From contig NZ_JBFRFW010000003.1 of the NCBI RefSeq assembly GCF_052115025.1, positions 124,001 through 188,000 on the forward strand: a stretch of 64,000 nucleotides of DNA. The letters are read 5' to 3'. The translations under genes and the position numbers were made by a program. Each line of letters starts with the position of its first letter. Position 1 is the first letter of the stretch. This stretch comes from Bradyrhizobium_A sp052115025. GTDB lineage: Bacteria; Pseudomonadota; Alphaproteobacteria; Rhizobiales; Xanthobacteraceae. Below are positions 8,478 through 16,142 of the stretch, one piece after another. The notes under the pieces are model-generated. The model saw only the letters and a list, made by a program, of their open reading frames with translations, ran no database searches and was not told where the DNA came from.

Positions 8478-9578
8478 ATGGACAGGATTGATTGTATCGT
8501 CGTCGGAGCGGGCGTCGTCGGCCTCGCCATTGCCCGCCGGCTCGCGCAGGCCGGCCGCGAGGTCGTCGTTGTCGAAGCCGCCGACGATATCGGCACCGGC
8601 ACCTCGTCGCGCAACAGCGAGGTGATCCATGCCGGCATCTACTATGCCGCAGGCAGCCTGATGGCGCGGCATTGCGTCGCCGGCAAGCACGCGCTCTACG
8701 CCTATTGCGAGGACCATGGCATTCCACACAGGCGCTGCGGCAAGCTGATCGTCGCGACCTCGGCCGAGGACAACGCCAAACTCGGCGCCATCCGGGCCCG
8801 CGCAGCCGGCAACGGCGTCGACGATCTCGTCCTGCTCGATGCCGCTGCGGCACGCGCGCTCGAGCCGGCGCTGAACTGCACGGCGGCACTGCTGTCGCCG
8901 TCGACCGGGATCATCGACAGCCATGCCTACATGCTGGCGCTGCGCGGCGACGCCGAGGCGGCCGGCGCCATGATCGCCTTCAACGCACCGCTGCAGCGTG
9001 CGGTGATCGCGGCGGACGGCATCACCGCCGAGGTCGGCGGCGACGCGCCGATGACGCTGGCTTGTCGGCTGCTGGTCAATGCCGCGGGGCTCCAGGCGCC
9101 GGCGCTGGCCCGCGCCATCGACGGCCTGTCGCGCGAGCATATTCCCACCGCCTATCTCGCCAAGGGCAACTATGTCAGCTGCAATGCCCGCGCGCCGTTC
9201 ACCCACCTGATCTATCCGGTCCCCGAACCTGGCGGCCTCGGCGTTCACCTCACCCTCGACATGGCGGGGCAGGCGAAGTTCGGGCCGGATGTCGAGTGGG
9301 TCAGCACGATGGACTATGAGGTCGATCCCGCGCGTGTGGCACGCTTCTATCCGGCGATCCGCCGCTACTGGCCGGCGCTACCCGACGGCGCGCTGGCGCC
9401 CGGCTATGCCGGCATCCGTCCGAAGATCGTGCCGCCGGACATCGCGGTGCAGGACTTCCTGATTCAAGGCCCGCGCGATCACGGCGTCGATGGGCTGATC
9501 AACCTGTTCGGCATCGAATCGCCCGGCCTCACGGCATCGCTCGCGATCGCCGACCATGTTGCGCTGCTGGCCCGATAG
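8478..9578 (+). CDS. FAD-dependent oxidoreductase, L-2-hydroxyglutarate oxidase-like
   Basis: The 366-residue protein starts with the dinucleotide-binding fold CIVVGAGVVGLAIARRL and the acidic end of strand 2 (VVVVEAADDIGTGTSSRNSEVIHAGIYY). The TSSRNSEVIHAGIYY stretch is characteristic of the LhgO/L-2-hydroxyglutarate dehydrogenase branch of the DadA/GlpD superfamily. It probably oxidises an L-2-hydroxy acid and passes electrons to oxygen or quinone. It is monocistronic: a hairpin follows, and a divergent cyclic-di-GMP gene lies upstream. The precise substrate is an inference from family. Confidence 0.78.
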   Translation: MDRIDCIVVGAGVVGLAIARRLAQAGREVVVVEAADDIGTGTSSRNSEVIHAGIYYAAGSLMARHCVAGKHALYAYCEDHGIPHRRCGKLIVATSAEDNAKLGAIRARAAGNGVDDLVLLDAAAARALEPALNCTAALLSPSTGIIDSHAYMLALRGDAEAAGAMIAFNAPLQRAVIAADGITAEVGGDAPMTLACRLLVNAAGLQAPALARAIDGLSREHIPTAYLAKGNYVSCNARAPFTHLIYPVPEPGGLGVHLTLDMAGQAKFGPDVEWVSTMDYEVDPARVARFYPAIRRYWPALPDGALAPGYAGIRPKIVPPDIAVQDFLIQGPRDHGVDGLINLFGIESPGLTASLAIADHVALLAR

Positions 9579-9661
9579 CCGCCGTGACGACGCCACGCGC
9601 CTGGTTGCGTGGCGGCACCGCGATAAGGCCTGGCGCGGAGATGCGCGGATGCTCAAATACG

Positions 9662-9700
9662 AAAGCCTGTCCCGGGCAAGGCCGCCCGAAACAGGCTTTT
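9662..9700 (+). terminator. Rho-independent-like terminator after the LhgO-like gene
   Basis: AAAGCCTGT (9662-9670) pairs with ACAGGCTTT (9691-9699), and an inner CGGGC/GCCCG extends the stem. A short T-run follows. It lies 83 bases after the stop. Confidence 0.6.
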
Positions 9701-9866
9701 CGTCCATCATGGCGATGTCGCCGGCACGCCCACCGCACTTGCGCTGTTTTTTTGTTCGCAACGCCTGGCTGAGATTGTCCAGTCCTGAAGTCCGTCGTTT
9801 TGTCTCAGCCGATCAGCGGGATGTCAGTGATGAATCTGTCAGTGATGGAGATGAGGAATTTCAGTC

Positions 9867-10052
9867 CTAATGGAGCGTATCGCTCACGGCTTGCTTCAAC
9901 CGCTCGATCTCGTCCTTGACCATCAATTTACGGCGCTTCAATTCGACGATCCACAGATTGTCCGTGGACAGATGCCTCATGGCATCGTGCAATTCGCTTT
10001 CCAGAACCCGATGTTTGCGTTCCAGTTCAACGAGATGCGCCTCAATTGCCAT
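9867..10052 (-). CDS. DUF465/YdcH family small coiled-coil protein
   Basis: The 61-residue protein matches the YdcH (DUF465) family: HLVELERKHRVLESELHDAM and a second helix with ELKRRKLMVKDEIERLK. It should fold as a short helical hairpin or coiled coil. Family members are widespread and small, with no established function. The stop lies after a spacer that contains the terminator of the convergent LhgO-like gene. A second, divergent family member starts 348 bases away. Confidence 0.85.
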   Translation of the reverse strand: MAIEAHLVELERKHRVLESELHDAMRHLSTDNLWIVELKRRKLMVKDEIERLKQAVSDTLH

Positions 10053-10399
10053 CAGAAGTCTCCTCTATCAGATGGACCTCAGCTCTGGACCTGGACGGGT
10101 CATAGTACATTAGCCGGCGCGGCTGTCGACAGGAACGTGTTACAGCTCAGCGAAATGTCATTGCATAAGGAAAACGATCCAATTTGATTCGCCTCTGCGT
10201 CCATCGCAATGCTCGGAAGCAGTCAGTGCGCGCGGCATCTCGCTTCTGCACAACACGACAGAAGCCGTGTCTTCTCCACAGCCTGGATGGCGGCGCCGCG
10301 CCCACTTGATCCGACCGCTGGCAGGGATCATGATTTTCTGCAATGAGATTGTGGAACCGCGCCGGTTCCGGCGCCCCCGCAATCCAACTGCAGCGCATG
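10053..10399. other. Divergent spacer between two DUF465 genes
   Basis: No gene is supported in these 347 bases. It should hold promoters for both DUF465 genes. A short perfect palindrome GGAACCG-CGC-CGGTTCC lies at 10353-10369, just before the right-hand gene; this may be an operator or a small hairpin in its leader. The AT-rich stretch around 10160-10190 is a possible promoter region. Confidence 0.4.
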
Positions 10400-10606
10400 A
10401 TGACCGAACAGGACAATCAGGAATTCGCTCTGGAACTGGCCCGGCTGCAGCAGGAACATCGTGACCTCGACGCCGCCATCGAGGCGTTGCAGCACTCACC
10501 CGCCCCTGACCAGCTCCGCCTGCAGCGGTTGAAGAAGCGCAAGCTGCAGTTGCGCGACCGCATCACCTTCATCGAAGACCAGATCACCCCCGATATCATC
10601 GCCTGA
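10400..10606 (+). CDS. DUF465/YdcH family small coiled-coil protein (second copy)
   Basis: The 68-residue protein repeats the family pattern: EFALELARLQQEHRDLDAAI, a short Pro-containing turn, then LQRLKKRKLQLRDRITFIEDQI. It is clearly related to the divergent gene at 9867-10052 but not close in sequence. Two adjacent ATG codons (10397 and 10400) could start it; the longer in-frame extension to 10343 is unlike the family. Its stop is 15 bases from the convergent diguanylate cyclase stop. Confidence 0.82.
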   Translation: MTEQDNQEFALELARLQQEHRDLDAAIEALQHSPAPDQLRLQRLKKRKLQLRDRITFIEDQITPDIIA

Positions 10607-10621
10607 GCCCGCGCTACGGCT

Positions 10622-11422
10622 TCAGGAGCGCATCCTGCGGCGCTCGGCCTTGCGGGCATACATTGCCTGATCGGCACGCTCGAGCGCACCCTGTGCGTCA
10701 TCGGATGGCGTGAGCACGGTGACACCGGTGGACGCCCCCGACGACATCGAGTGACCGCGGAACACGAAGGTCAGGCGGTCGATCGCATCCTCGAGTGCGG
10801 CGGCCTTCGCCTTCGCGTCGGCCTCGGTCAGATTCCACAGCAGCACCGCGAACTCGTCGCCGCCGAGACGCCCGACCATGTCCGAGGACCGGACGTGGCT
10901 GAGCACCACATGGACGATCGCCTTCAACACCGCGTCACCGGCAGCGTGGCCGAACGTATCGTTGATCGGCTTGAGACGGTCGACGTCGAGCGCGATCACC
11001 GCACCGCTGGCCCGGTAGCGCCTGATATAGGCGATGGCCCGCGTCAGCTCGCGCTCGAAACCACGGCGGTTGAAGATGTCGAGCAGGGGATCGGTCTCGG
11101 CCCAGGCTTCCAGCTCCGCGATGCGTCGTTTCGCCTCGGCAAGTTTCGCGGTGAGCTTGCGGATCCGCGTCTCCAGCCGGACGCGTTCGGCCACCGGCCG
11201 GGGGGACGCGGACTTGGTCGTCGCGGTCTTGGTTCCCGCCGCCTTGGTACCGACAGTCTTGGTTCCGACAGTCTTGGCGCCGACAGTCTTGGCGCTCCGC
11301 GGCCGCTTCCCGGGCACGGCGGCGCGCGTCCGGCCAGCAGGCGTCGCGGCAGTCTCGGCGGGAGACGGCCGGCGCCGGCGCCCCGGCGGCTTCATGGTGT
11401 GCGACTGGCGCGATCTGGGCAT
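10622..11422 (-). CDS. Soluble diguanylate cyclase (GGDEF) with repetitive N-terminus
   Basis: The 266-residue protein has a C-terminal GGDEF domain (about 105-262) with a full active-site motif RLGGDEFAVL and DVDRLKPINDTFGHAAGD, so it should make cyclic-di-GMP. No I-site RxxD is evident just before the GGDEF motif. The first 85 residues are Lys/Thr/Arg/Pro-rich and contain a run of five-residue repeats of the KTVGx type; a short coiled coil (about 80-103) links the two parts. There is no signal or membrane segment, so it is cytosolic. An ATG at 11395 could also be the start. Confidence 0.85.
   Translation of the reverse strand: MPRSRQSHTMKPPGRRRRPSPAETAATPAGRTRAAVPGKRPRSAKTVGAKTVGTKTVGTKAAGTKTATTKSASPRPVAERVRLETRIRKLTAKLAEAKRRIAELEAWAETDPLLDIFNRRGFERELTRAIAYIRRYRASGAVIALDVDRLKPINDTFGHAAGDAVLKAIVHVVLSHVRSSDMVGRLGGDEFAVLLWNLTEADAKAKAAALEDAIDRLTFVFRGHSMSSGASTGVTVLTPSDDAQGALERADQAMYARKAERRRMRS
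11205..11294 (-). repeat. 15-base tandem repeats inside the diguanylate cyclase gene
   Basis: Three near-identical 15-base units (plus strand CCGACAGTCTTGGTT or ...GCG) at 11250-11264, 11265-11279 and 11280-11294, with degenerate copies back to about 11205, encode the KTVGx pentapeptide repeats. They are in frame, so copy-number change would lengthen or shorten the linker without breaking the gene. Confidence 0.75.
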
Positions 11423-11905
11423 GGCGTCGGGTGAACACTCACAGGGGGAACCGGGACCATGGGCCGCAAGTTCCGCCCCTCGCCACCCCGGGCTGCCGGA
11501 AAACGCAAGTGTCCAAATTCCCTAGTGTGGCGACTGGCAATTGCCTATTCCCTTTGCGGCGCGTCTCTCATAGGCAATTGCGAGACAAAAGCCACACTAG
11601 CCCTTTGATCTTGCTCGTATCCCTATGTCTCCGAATGACCGTACGAGCGCGCGGCAAATTGGACGGTCATGCGGAGACGGGACGTGAGTGTCCCGATTCG
11701 CGCCGACAGGATAATGTATTCCAGCGGAGCCGCCAGCCCGCGCGGCGCCCGGCACGGCCGCCGGGCAGCACCCCCGCGCGACGGCCAAATCGTTGACGCC
11801 GCATGGGTTCCGAGCGTATGCCGCATGTCGACATCTTTGCGGACAGTCTACATATCTGCCTGCTCCGCGATCTGATTCCGGATTTTCAGCGAAGACCGAT
11901 CTGAA
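11423..11905. other. 483-base spacer before purE holding a nested inverted repeat
   Basis: No protein gene is supported here. The notable content is the nested inverted repeat at 11522-11600. The remainder, about 11610-11905, must contain the purE promoter. I see no recognisable purine riboswitch: the conserved junction sequences of the known class are absent, but I judged this only by eye. Confidence 0.45.
11522..11600. repeat. Nested inverted repeat (79 bases)
   Basis: Outer arms CTAGTGTGGC (11522-11531) and GCCACACTAG (11591-11600) are perfect complements. Inner arms GCAATTGCCTAT (11537-11548) and ATAGGCAATTGC (11570-11581) are also perfect. The loop is 21 bases. The structure has no coding content and lies between a diguanylate cyclase gene and purE, read away from each other. 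It could be a repetitive palindromic element, a small structured RNA, or a miniature mobile element. Confidence 0.75.
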
Positions 11906-12394
11906 ATGACAGCCAAAGTCGCCATCATCATGGGAAGCCAGTCCGACTGGGAAACCATGCGCCATGCGTCGGAGACGCTGACCAGCCTGGGCGTCGCCCA
12001 TGAGACGCGCATCGTGTCCGCCCATCGGACGCCGGATCGGCTCTACGCTTTCGCCAAGGGCGCCAAGGCTGCCGGCTTCCACGTTATCATTGCCGGCGCA
12101 GGCGGCGCGGCACACCTGCCGGGCATGACCGCCTCCCTGACCGAGCTGCCGGTGTTCGGCGTGCCGGTGGAGTCCAAGGCACTGTCGGGGGTGGATTCGC
12201 TCTACTCCATCGTGCAGATGCCGGCCGGCATCCCGGTCGGGACCCTGGCCATTGGCAAGGCCGGCGCCACCAACGCGGCGCTGCTCGCCGCCAGCGTGCT
12301 GGCGCTGACCGATGCCGGCCTCGCCGGCCGGCTCGCGGACTGGCGCAAGCGGCAGACCGATGCCGTGGGCGAGCGCCCGGAGGGCTCGGCGTGA
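11906..12394 (+). CDS. purE: N5-carboxyaminoimidazole ribonucleotide mutase
   Basis: The 162-residue protein converts N5-CAIR to CAIR in purine synthesis. The class I PurE signature is clear: IIMGSQSDWETMRHA, then VSAHRTPDRLYAFA, IIAGAGGAAHLPGM and GVDSLYSIVQMPAGIPVGTLAIGKAGA. Length fits bacterial PurE. The last four bases overlap the purK start (GTGA), so the two genes are translationally coupled; PurK makes the PurE substrate. Confidence 0.96.
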   Translation: MTAKVAIIMGSQSDWETMRHASETLTSLGVAHETRIVSAHRTPDRLYAFAKGAKAAGFHVIIAGAGGAAHLPGMTASLTELPVFGVPVESKALSGVDSLYSIVQMPAGIPVGTLAIGKAGATNAALLAASVLALTDAGLAGRLADWRKRQTDAVGERPEGSA

Positions 12395-13506
12395 CGTCGT
12401 CTTCAAGGCAGGTGAAGCTGAAGCCCGGCGACACCATCGGCATTCTCGGCGGCGGACAACTGGGGCGGATGCTGGCGCTGGCGGCGGCTCGTCTCGGGCT
12501 GCGCGCCCAGGTGTTCTCGCCGGACCCGGACTCCCCGGCATTTGACGTGGTGCAAAGCGCCACCTGCGCCGAATATGCCGATGTCGAGGCGCTCGAGCTG
12601 TTCGCCACCGACGTCGACGTCATCACCTATGAATTCGAGAACGTGCCGGCGGCGACTGCCATGATCCTGGCAGCGCGGCGCCCGGTGCTGCCCGACACCA
12701 AGGTGCTGGAGACGACCCAGGACCGCCTCGCCGAAAAGAACTTCGTGACCCGGCTCGGCATCGCCACCGCGCGTTACGCTGACGTCGCTTCGGTGCAGGA
12801 CCTCAAGGCCGCGCTGGCGGAGATCGGCACGCCCGCGGTGCTGAAGACGCGCCGCTTCGGCTACGACGGCAAGGGCCAGGCCATCATCCGCGAGGGCGAC
12901 GACCTCGAGGCGGCGTGGGCCGACCTCGGCACCAAGTCCGCCATCCTCGAAGCCTTCGTGCCGTTCGAGAAGGAAATTTCCGTGATCGCGGCGCGCAGCG
13001 CCGACGGCCACGTGGTCTGTTTCGACGTCACCGAGAACGAGCACAGCGACCACATCCTGAAATACTCCCACGCACCGGCCCGGATCCCCGAGGCCCTGGC
13101 GGCGGAGGCGCGCGGCATCGCCACACGGATCGCCGAGGCGCTGGACTATGTCGGCGTCCTCGCGGTCGAGATGTTCGCGCTGCCGGGAACCGGCGCCGCG
13201 CTGCTGGTCAACGAGATCGCCCCGCGGGTGCACAATTCCGGCCACTGGACGCTGGACGGCGCCTCGGTGTCGCAGTTCGAGCAGCACATCCGGGCCATCG
13301 CCGGCTGGCCGCTGGCCAATCCGGTCCGGCATGGCGACGTGACCATGACCAACCTGATCGGGGACGAGATCGCCAGCTATGAGCAGTGGCTGACCGTGCC
13401 CGGCGCGACGGTGCACCTGTACGGCAAGGGGGCCGCCCGTCCGGGGCGCAAAATGGGCCATGTCACCGAGGTTAAACCCACGACGCCCGGGCCCTCCGGC
13501 GACTGA
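12391..13506 (+). CDS. purK: N5-carboxyaminoimidazole ribonucleotide synthase
   Basis: The 371-residue ATP-grasp enzyme carboxylates AIR to N5-CAIR using ATP and bicarbonate. Visible features are the N-terminal GILGGGQLGRMLALAAARLG fold, TYEFENVP, the ATP-grasp KTRRFGYDGKGQ loop and the metal/phosphate region VNEIAPRVHNSGHWT. It starts with GTG at 12391, overlapping the purE stop by four bases. It is the last gene of the purEK operon; rpsU follows after 170 bases with its own ribosome-binding site. Confidence 0.96.
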   Translation: MTSSSRQVKLKPGDTIGILGGGQLGRMLALAAARLGLRAQVFSPDPDSPAFDVVQSATCAEYADVEALELFATDVDVITYEFENVPAATAMILAARRPVLPDTKVLETTQDRLAEKNFVTRLGIATARYADVASVQDLKAALAEIGTPAVLKTRRFGYDGKGQAIIREGDDLEAAWADLGTKSAILEAFVPFEKEISVIAARSADGHVVCFDVTENEHSDHILKYSHAPARIPEALAAEARGIATRIAEALDYVGVLAVEMFALPGTGAALLVNEIAPRVHNSGHWTLDGASVSQFEQHIRAIAGWPLANPVRHGDVTMTNLIGDEIASYEQWLTVPGATVHLYGKGAARPGRKMGHVTEVKPTTPGPSGD

Positions 13507-13676
13507 GCGGACCCTGTCGAAAAAGGCTGGAGCCATGCGCAAAAGTGGCCCCGGCCGGTGGACATTCACAGCTTGATCTGTTATGTCCGCGCCCTTGATA
13601 CGAATGACGTGGCCTCTGCCGGTCCTTCGCAATCTTCCGAATTCAAATTTGATTAGACCACACAAAAGGATGCTGC

Positions 13677-13961
13677 GTGCAGGTTCTTGTCCGCGATAAC
13701 AACGTCGACCAGGCTCTCAAGGCGCTGAAGAAGAAGATGCAGCGCGAGGGCATTTTCCGCGAGATGAAGCTCCGCGGTCATTATGAGAAGCCGTCCGAGA
13801 AGAAGGCTCGCGAAAAGGCCGAGGCCGTTCGCCGCGCCCGCAAGCTCGCGCGCAAGAAGCTGCAGCGCGAAGGCCTGCTGCCGATGAAGCCGAAGCCGGC
13901 TTTCGGCGCTCCGGGTGCTGACCGTGGCCGCCCCGGCGCAGGTCCGCGCGGCCCGCGCTGA
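13677..13961 (+). CDS. rpsU: 30S ribosomal protein S21
   Basis: The 94-residue protein begins MQVLVRDNNVDQALKALKKKMQREGIFREMKLRGHYEKPSEKKARE, diagnostic of S21, which helps the 30S subunit pair with the message Shine-Dalgarno sequence. It uses a GTG start with AAAGGA six bases upstream. The C-terminal tail (about residues 70-94) is Gly/Pro/Arg-rich and longer than in gamma-proteobacteria, as is common in rhizobia. A strong terminator follows. Confidence 0.96.
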   Translation: MQVLVRDNNVDQALKALKKKMQREGIFREMKLRGHYEKPSEKKAREKAEAVRRARKLARKKLQREGLLPMKPKPAFGAPGADRGRPGAGPRGPR

Positions 13962-13990
13962 TCGTCGGCACGACGTTTCAAGAGATCGCG

Positions 13991-14019
13991 AACGCGGGTC
14001 CCTCGAGGCCCGCGTTTTT
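13991..14019 (+). terminator. Rho-independent terminator of rpsU
   Basis: AACGCGGG (13991-13998) pairs with CCCGCGTT (14009-14016) around a 10-base loop and runs into TTTTT. It starts 29 bases after the rpsU stop and faces the convergent hydrolase gene. Confidence 0.85.
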
Positions 14020-14045
14020 CGTTGCCGGGGCAACATCTGCCGCGC

Positions 14046-14849
14046 TCAGGATGCCTCGTTGAGGAAGCGGCGCGCGATCGCCAGCGCGCCATGGTCGTCG
14101 AGATCGACATGGGTTCCCTGCGCGAAGCCCTCGAACAGCTTCGGCGCCGGGGCGAGCGCGAACAGCCGCTGCCCCAGCGCGAAGGGCACGACCTGATCCT
14201 GCTCGCCATGCATCACCAGCAGCGGCACCTTGAGGGCGGCAATGCGCTGGTCGGACGCAAAGCGGTCGCGCATCAGCCAGCGTACCGGCAACCAGGGAAA
14301 CTTGCCCGCGGCCACCTCCACGATCGAGGTATAAGGCGCCTCCAGGATCAGCCGCGCCACGGGCTGCGTGGTGGCGAGCGCGACCGCGACCCCGCTGCCT
14401 AATGAATAGCCCCACGGCACCAGCCGCGCCGGCGCATAGCGCGCGGCGGCAAAGTGATAGGCGGCGGCACCATCCCGCAGCAGCCCCTCCTCGGTCGGCG
14501 TCCCGGTCGAGCCGCCGTAGCCGCGAAACGACACCGCCAGCAGTCCCGTGCCGTCGGCGACCAGGGCGCGGAAGCGCGGTACGCGCCATGCCAGCACCTC
14601 GCCATTGCCATGGAAGAAGATGACCACCGGCTTTCCCGGCTTGGGCGGAACGTGCCAGGCGATGATCCGTTCGCCGTCTTCGGTATCGAGCTGAAGCGCT
14701 TGCGCCGCCGGAAAACCTGCAGCCGCGGGCGTCACCGCCTCGGTCTGCGGCACCGGATACAGCAGCGAACGCTGAAACGCGAACAACACGGCGACCACGG
14801 CGACATAACCCGCGGCCGCGACAAGGGCAGCCCAGCGCAGCAGCGTCAC
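14046..14849 (-). CDS. Membrane-anchored alpha/beta hydrolase (BEM46-like)
   Basis: The 267-residue protein has one N-terminal membrane segment and then an alpha/beta-hydrolase fold. Features are the oxyanion HGNG, the nucleophile elbow GYSLGSG, the acid in MHGEQDQVVP and the histidine in GTHVDLDDHG, so the triad is complete. It belongs to the BEM46/ABHD13-like group of uncharacterised hydrolases. The GTG at 14849 is preferred because AGGAGC sits five bases before it; another GTG at 14897 would add 16 residues. No substrate is assigned. Confidence 0.8.
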   Translation of the reverse strand: MTLLRWAALVAAAGYVAVVAVLFAFQRSLLYPVPQTEAVTPAAAGFPAAQALQLDTEDGERIIAWHVPPKPGKPVVIFFHGNGEVLAWRVPRFRALVADGTGLLAVSFRGYGGSTGTPTEEGLLRDGAAAYHFAAARYAPARLVPWGYSLGSGVAVALATTQPVARLILEAPYTSIVEVAAGKFPWLPVRWLMRDRFASDQRIAALKVPLLVMHGEQDQVVPFALGQRLFALAPAPKLFEGFAQGTHVDLDDHGALAIARRFLNEAS

Positions 14850-14932
14850 GGCACGCTCCTGTTCATGATCTGGATTGGGTCCCCGTGCCCCGTCCACGGA
14901 GCGGCGGGCGGCTGACGGTCATGACGGTGCCG

Positions 14933-15910
14933 CTACTGCGGCACCACCGCATGGATCATCGAACGCGCCGCGGACAGCACGTCGTCGGCAACGTTGGGGC
15001 GGGACGACGACGCGGTCGTCTGCAGGTCGAGCGGACGCCCCGCCGGAATATCGGCCGGCGGCACCGGCCGGTTGGCGTCGGCCACGGTCGACGCCGGAGC
15101 CGCAGAAGGCAGCAGAGGCCTCGTGGGGACAGCCTCGACCGGCGGCACGGCCACGGTCACCGGCGGCGGCAGGGGCTGCACGGTCGGCCGCGGTTGAGCC
15201 GGCGCGGCAACGATGCTCGCCGTCGCCGCCTCACGCGGCGGCATGACCGTGGCGGCCGGCTCGCGCGTATTCTCGCGAACAGCCTCGCGCGCGGGCTCGG
15301 CAGTCCGCGGCGCTTCCGCTGCGCGCGGCGGCTCGGAGGTTCGCAGCCGCTCGATGGCGGCCCGGGCAAGCTCGTTGGCGTCGCGGTCGCGCCGCTCGTC
15401 AGCGACTGACGGCGTCAGCACTGCGGTCTCGGTAGCGGAGGCAGTCGCCGCCGCCGGAGCCATTGGTGCGGCCGGCGCGTTGTGGACGACCGCCTTCTCA
15501 CGTGGCGACGGGCGCCTCAGATCGATCACCCTGACGGCTTCCGCCGGCTTCTCGGCCTTGGTCTCGGTTGATTTAGTTTCAGTGGACTTGCCCCTGGCCG
15601 CGTCCGGCGTCGCCACGGCGGTCTCCGCCTTGGACGCCGCATCCTTGGCGATCTTGGATGTCGCGGTCTTGGGTGAGGTGTCCTTGGTGGACGCATCCTT
15701 GGGCGTCACATCCTTAGGCATCACATCCTTGGGCGTCACATCGCTGGCGCCCTGGTCATTGCTGCTCGCCGGCGCCGTCTTGGCGTAGGACGCCTTGGTG
15801 TCCGACTGCGCCTTGGGAACGATGTAATAGTTAACAATATAGGCGCCCACCACCGTCGCGATGATGGATGGAAAAATCTGCAAAAAGAATTGCGATACGT
15901 ATTTCAACAT
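14933..15910 (-). CDS. Single-pass membrane protein with long low-complexity tail
   Basis: I do not recognise a family. The 325-residue protein has one membrane helix near the N-terminus (FPSIIATVVGAYIVNYYIV, about residues 13-31), and the remaining 290 residues are Ala/Pro/Thr/Lys-rich with no evident fold. Residues 58-82 contain repeats of the form TPKD/MPKD/TSPK. A polar, repetitive, Pro-rich region after a single anchor resembles periplasm-spanning linkers, but the direction and function are guesses. A hydrolase gene follows on the same strand. Confidence 0.65.
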   Translation of the reverse strand: MLKYVSQFFLQIFPSIIATVVGAYIVNYYIVPKAQSDTKASYAKTAPASSNDQGASDVTPKDVMPKDVTPKDASTKDTSPKTATSKIAKDAASKAETAVATPDAARGKSTETKSTETKAEKPAEAVRVIDLRRPSPREKAVVHNAPAAPMAPAAATASATETAVLTPSVADERRDRDANELARAAIERLRTSEPPRAAEAPRTAEPAREAVRENTREPAATVMPPREAATASIVAAPAQPRPTVQPLPPPVTVAVPPVEAVPTRPLLPSAAPASTVADANRPVPPADIPAGRPLDLQTTASSSRPNVADDVLSAARSMIHAVVPQ

Positions 15911-16142
15911 GACGTCCGCGTGACCCCACCGCCTTGATCCCCGCGGGAGTGATGCTGGAACTTTTGGGCCGATTGAGGGATCAACTAAGACGGTTCGGTG
16001 GCAACGTTGACAAACACGTCACCATTCCTCGTTCCCGGTATTTCACAGGCTCGCCCGATCTGCCGCGCGATGGTGTTCCGCGCTGCCGCGAGCGTCCAGC
16101 CGGCGGCGACAGGCCGGCCCGAAACCCGGCAGCGGCGCCGCT

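Noticed and set aside
12403..13665. Minus-strand ORF of 420 residues opposite purK
   Set aside because: Arg/Gly/His-rich sequence antisense to a conserved PurK; no domain.
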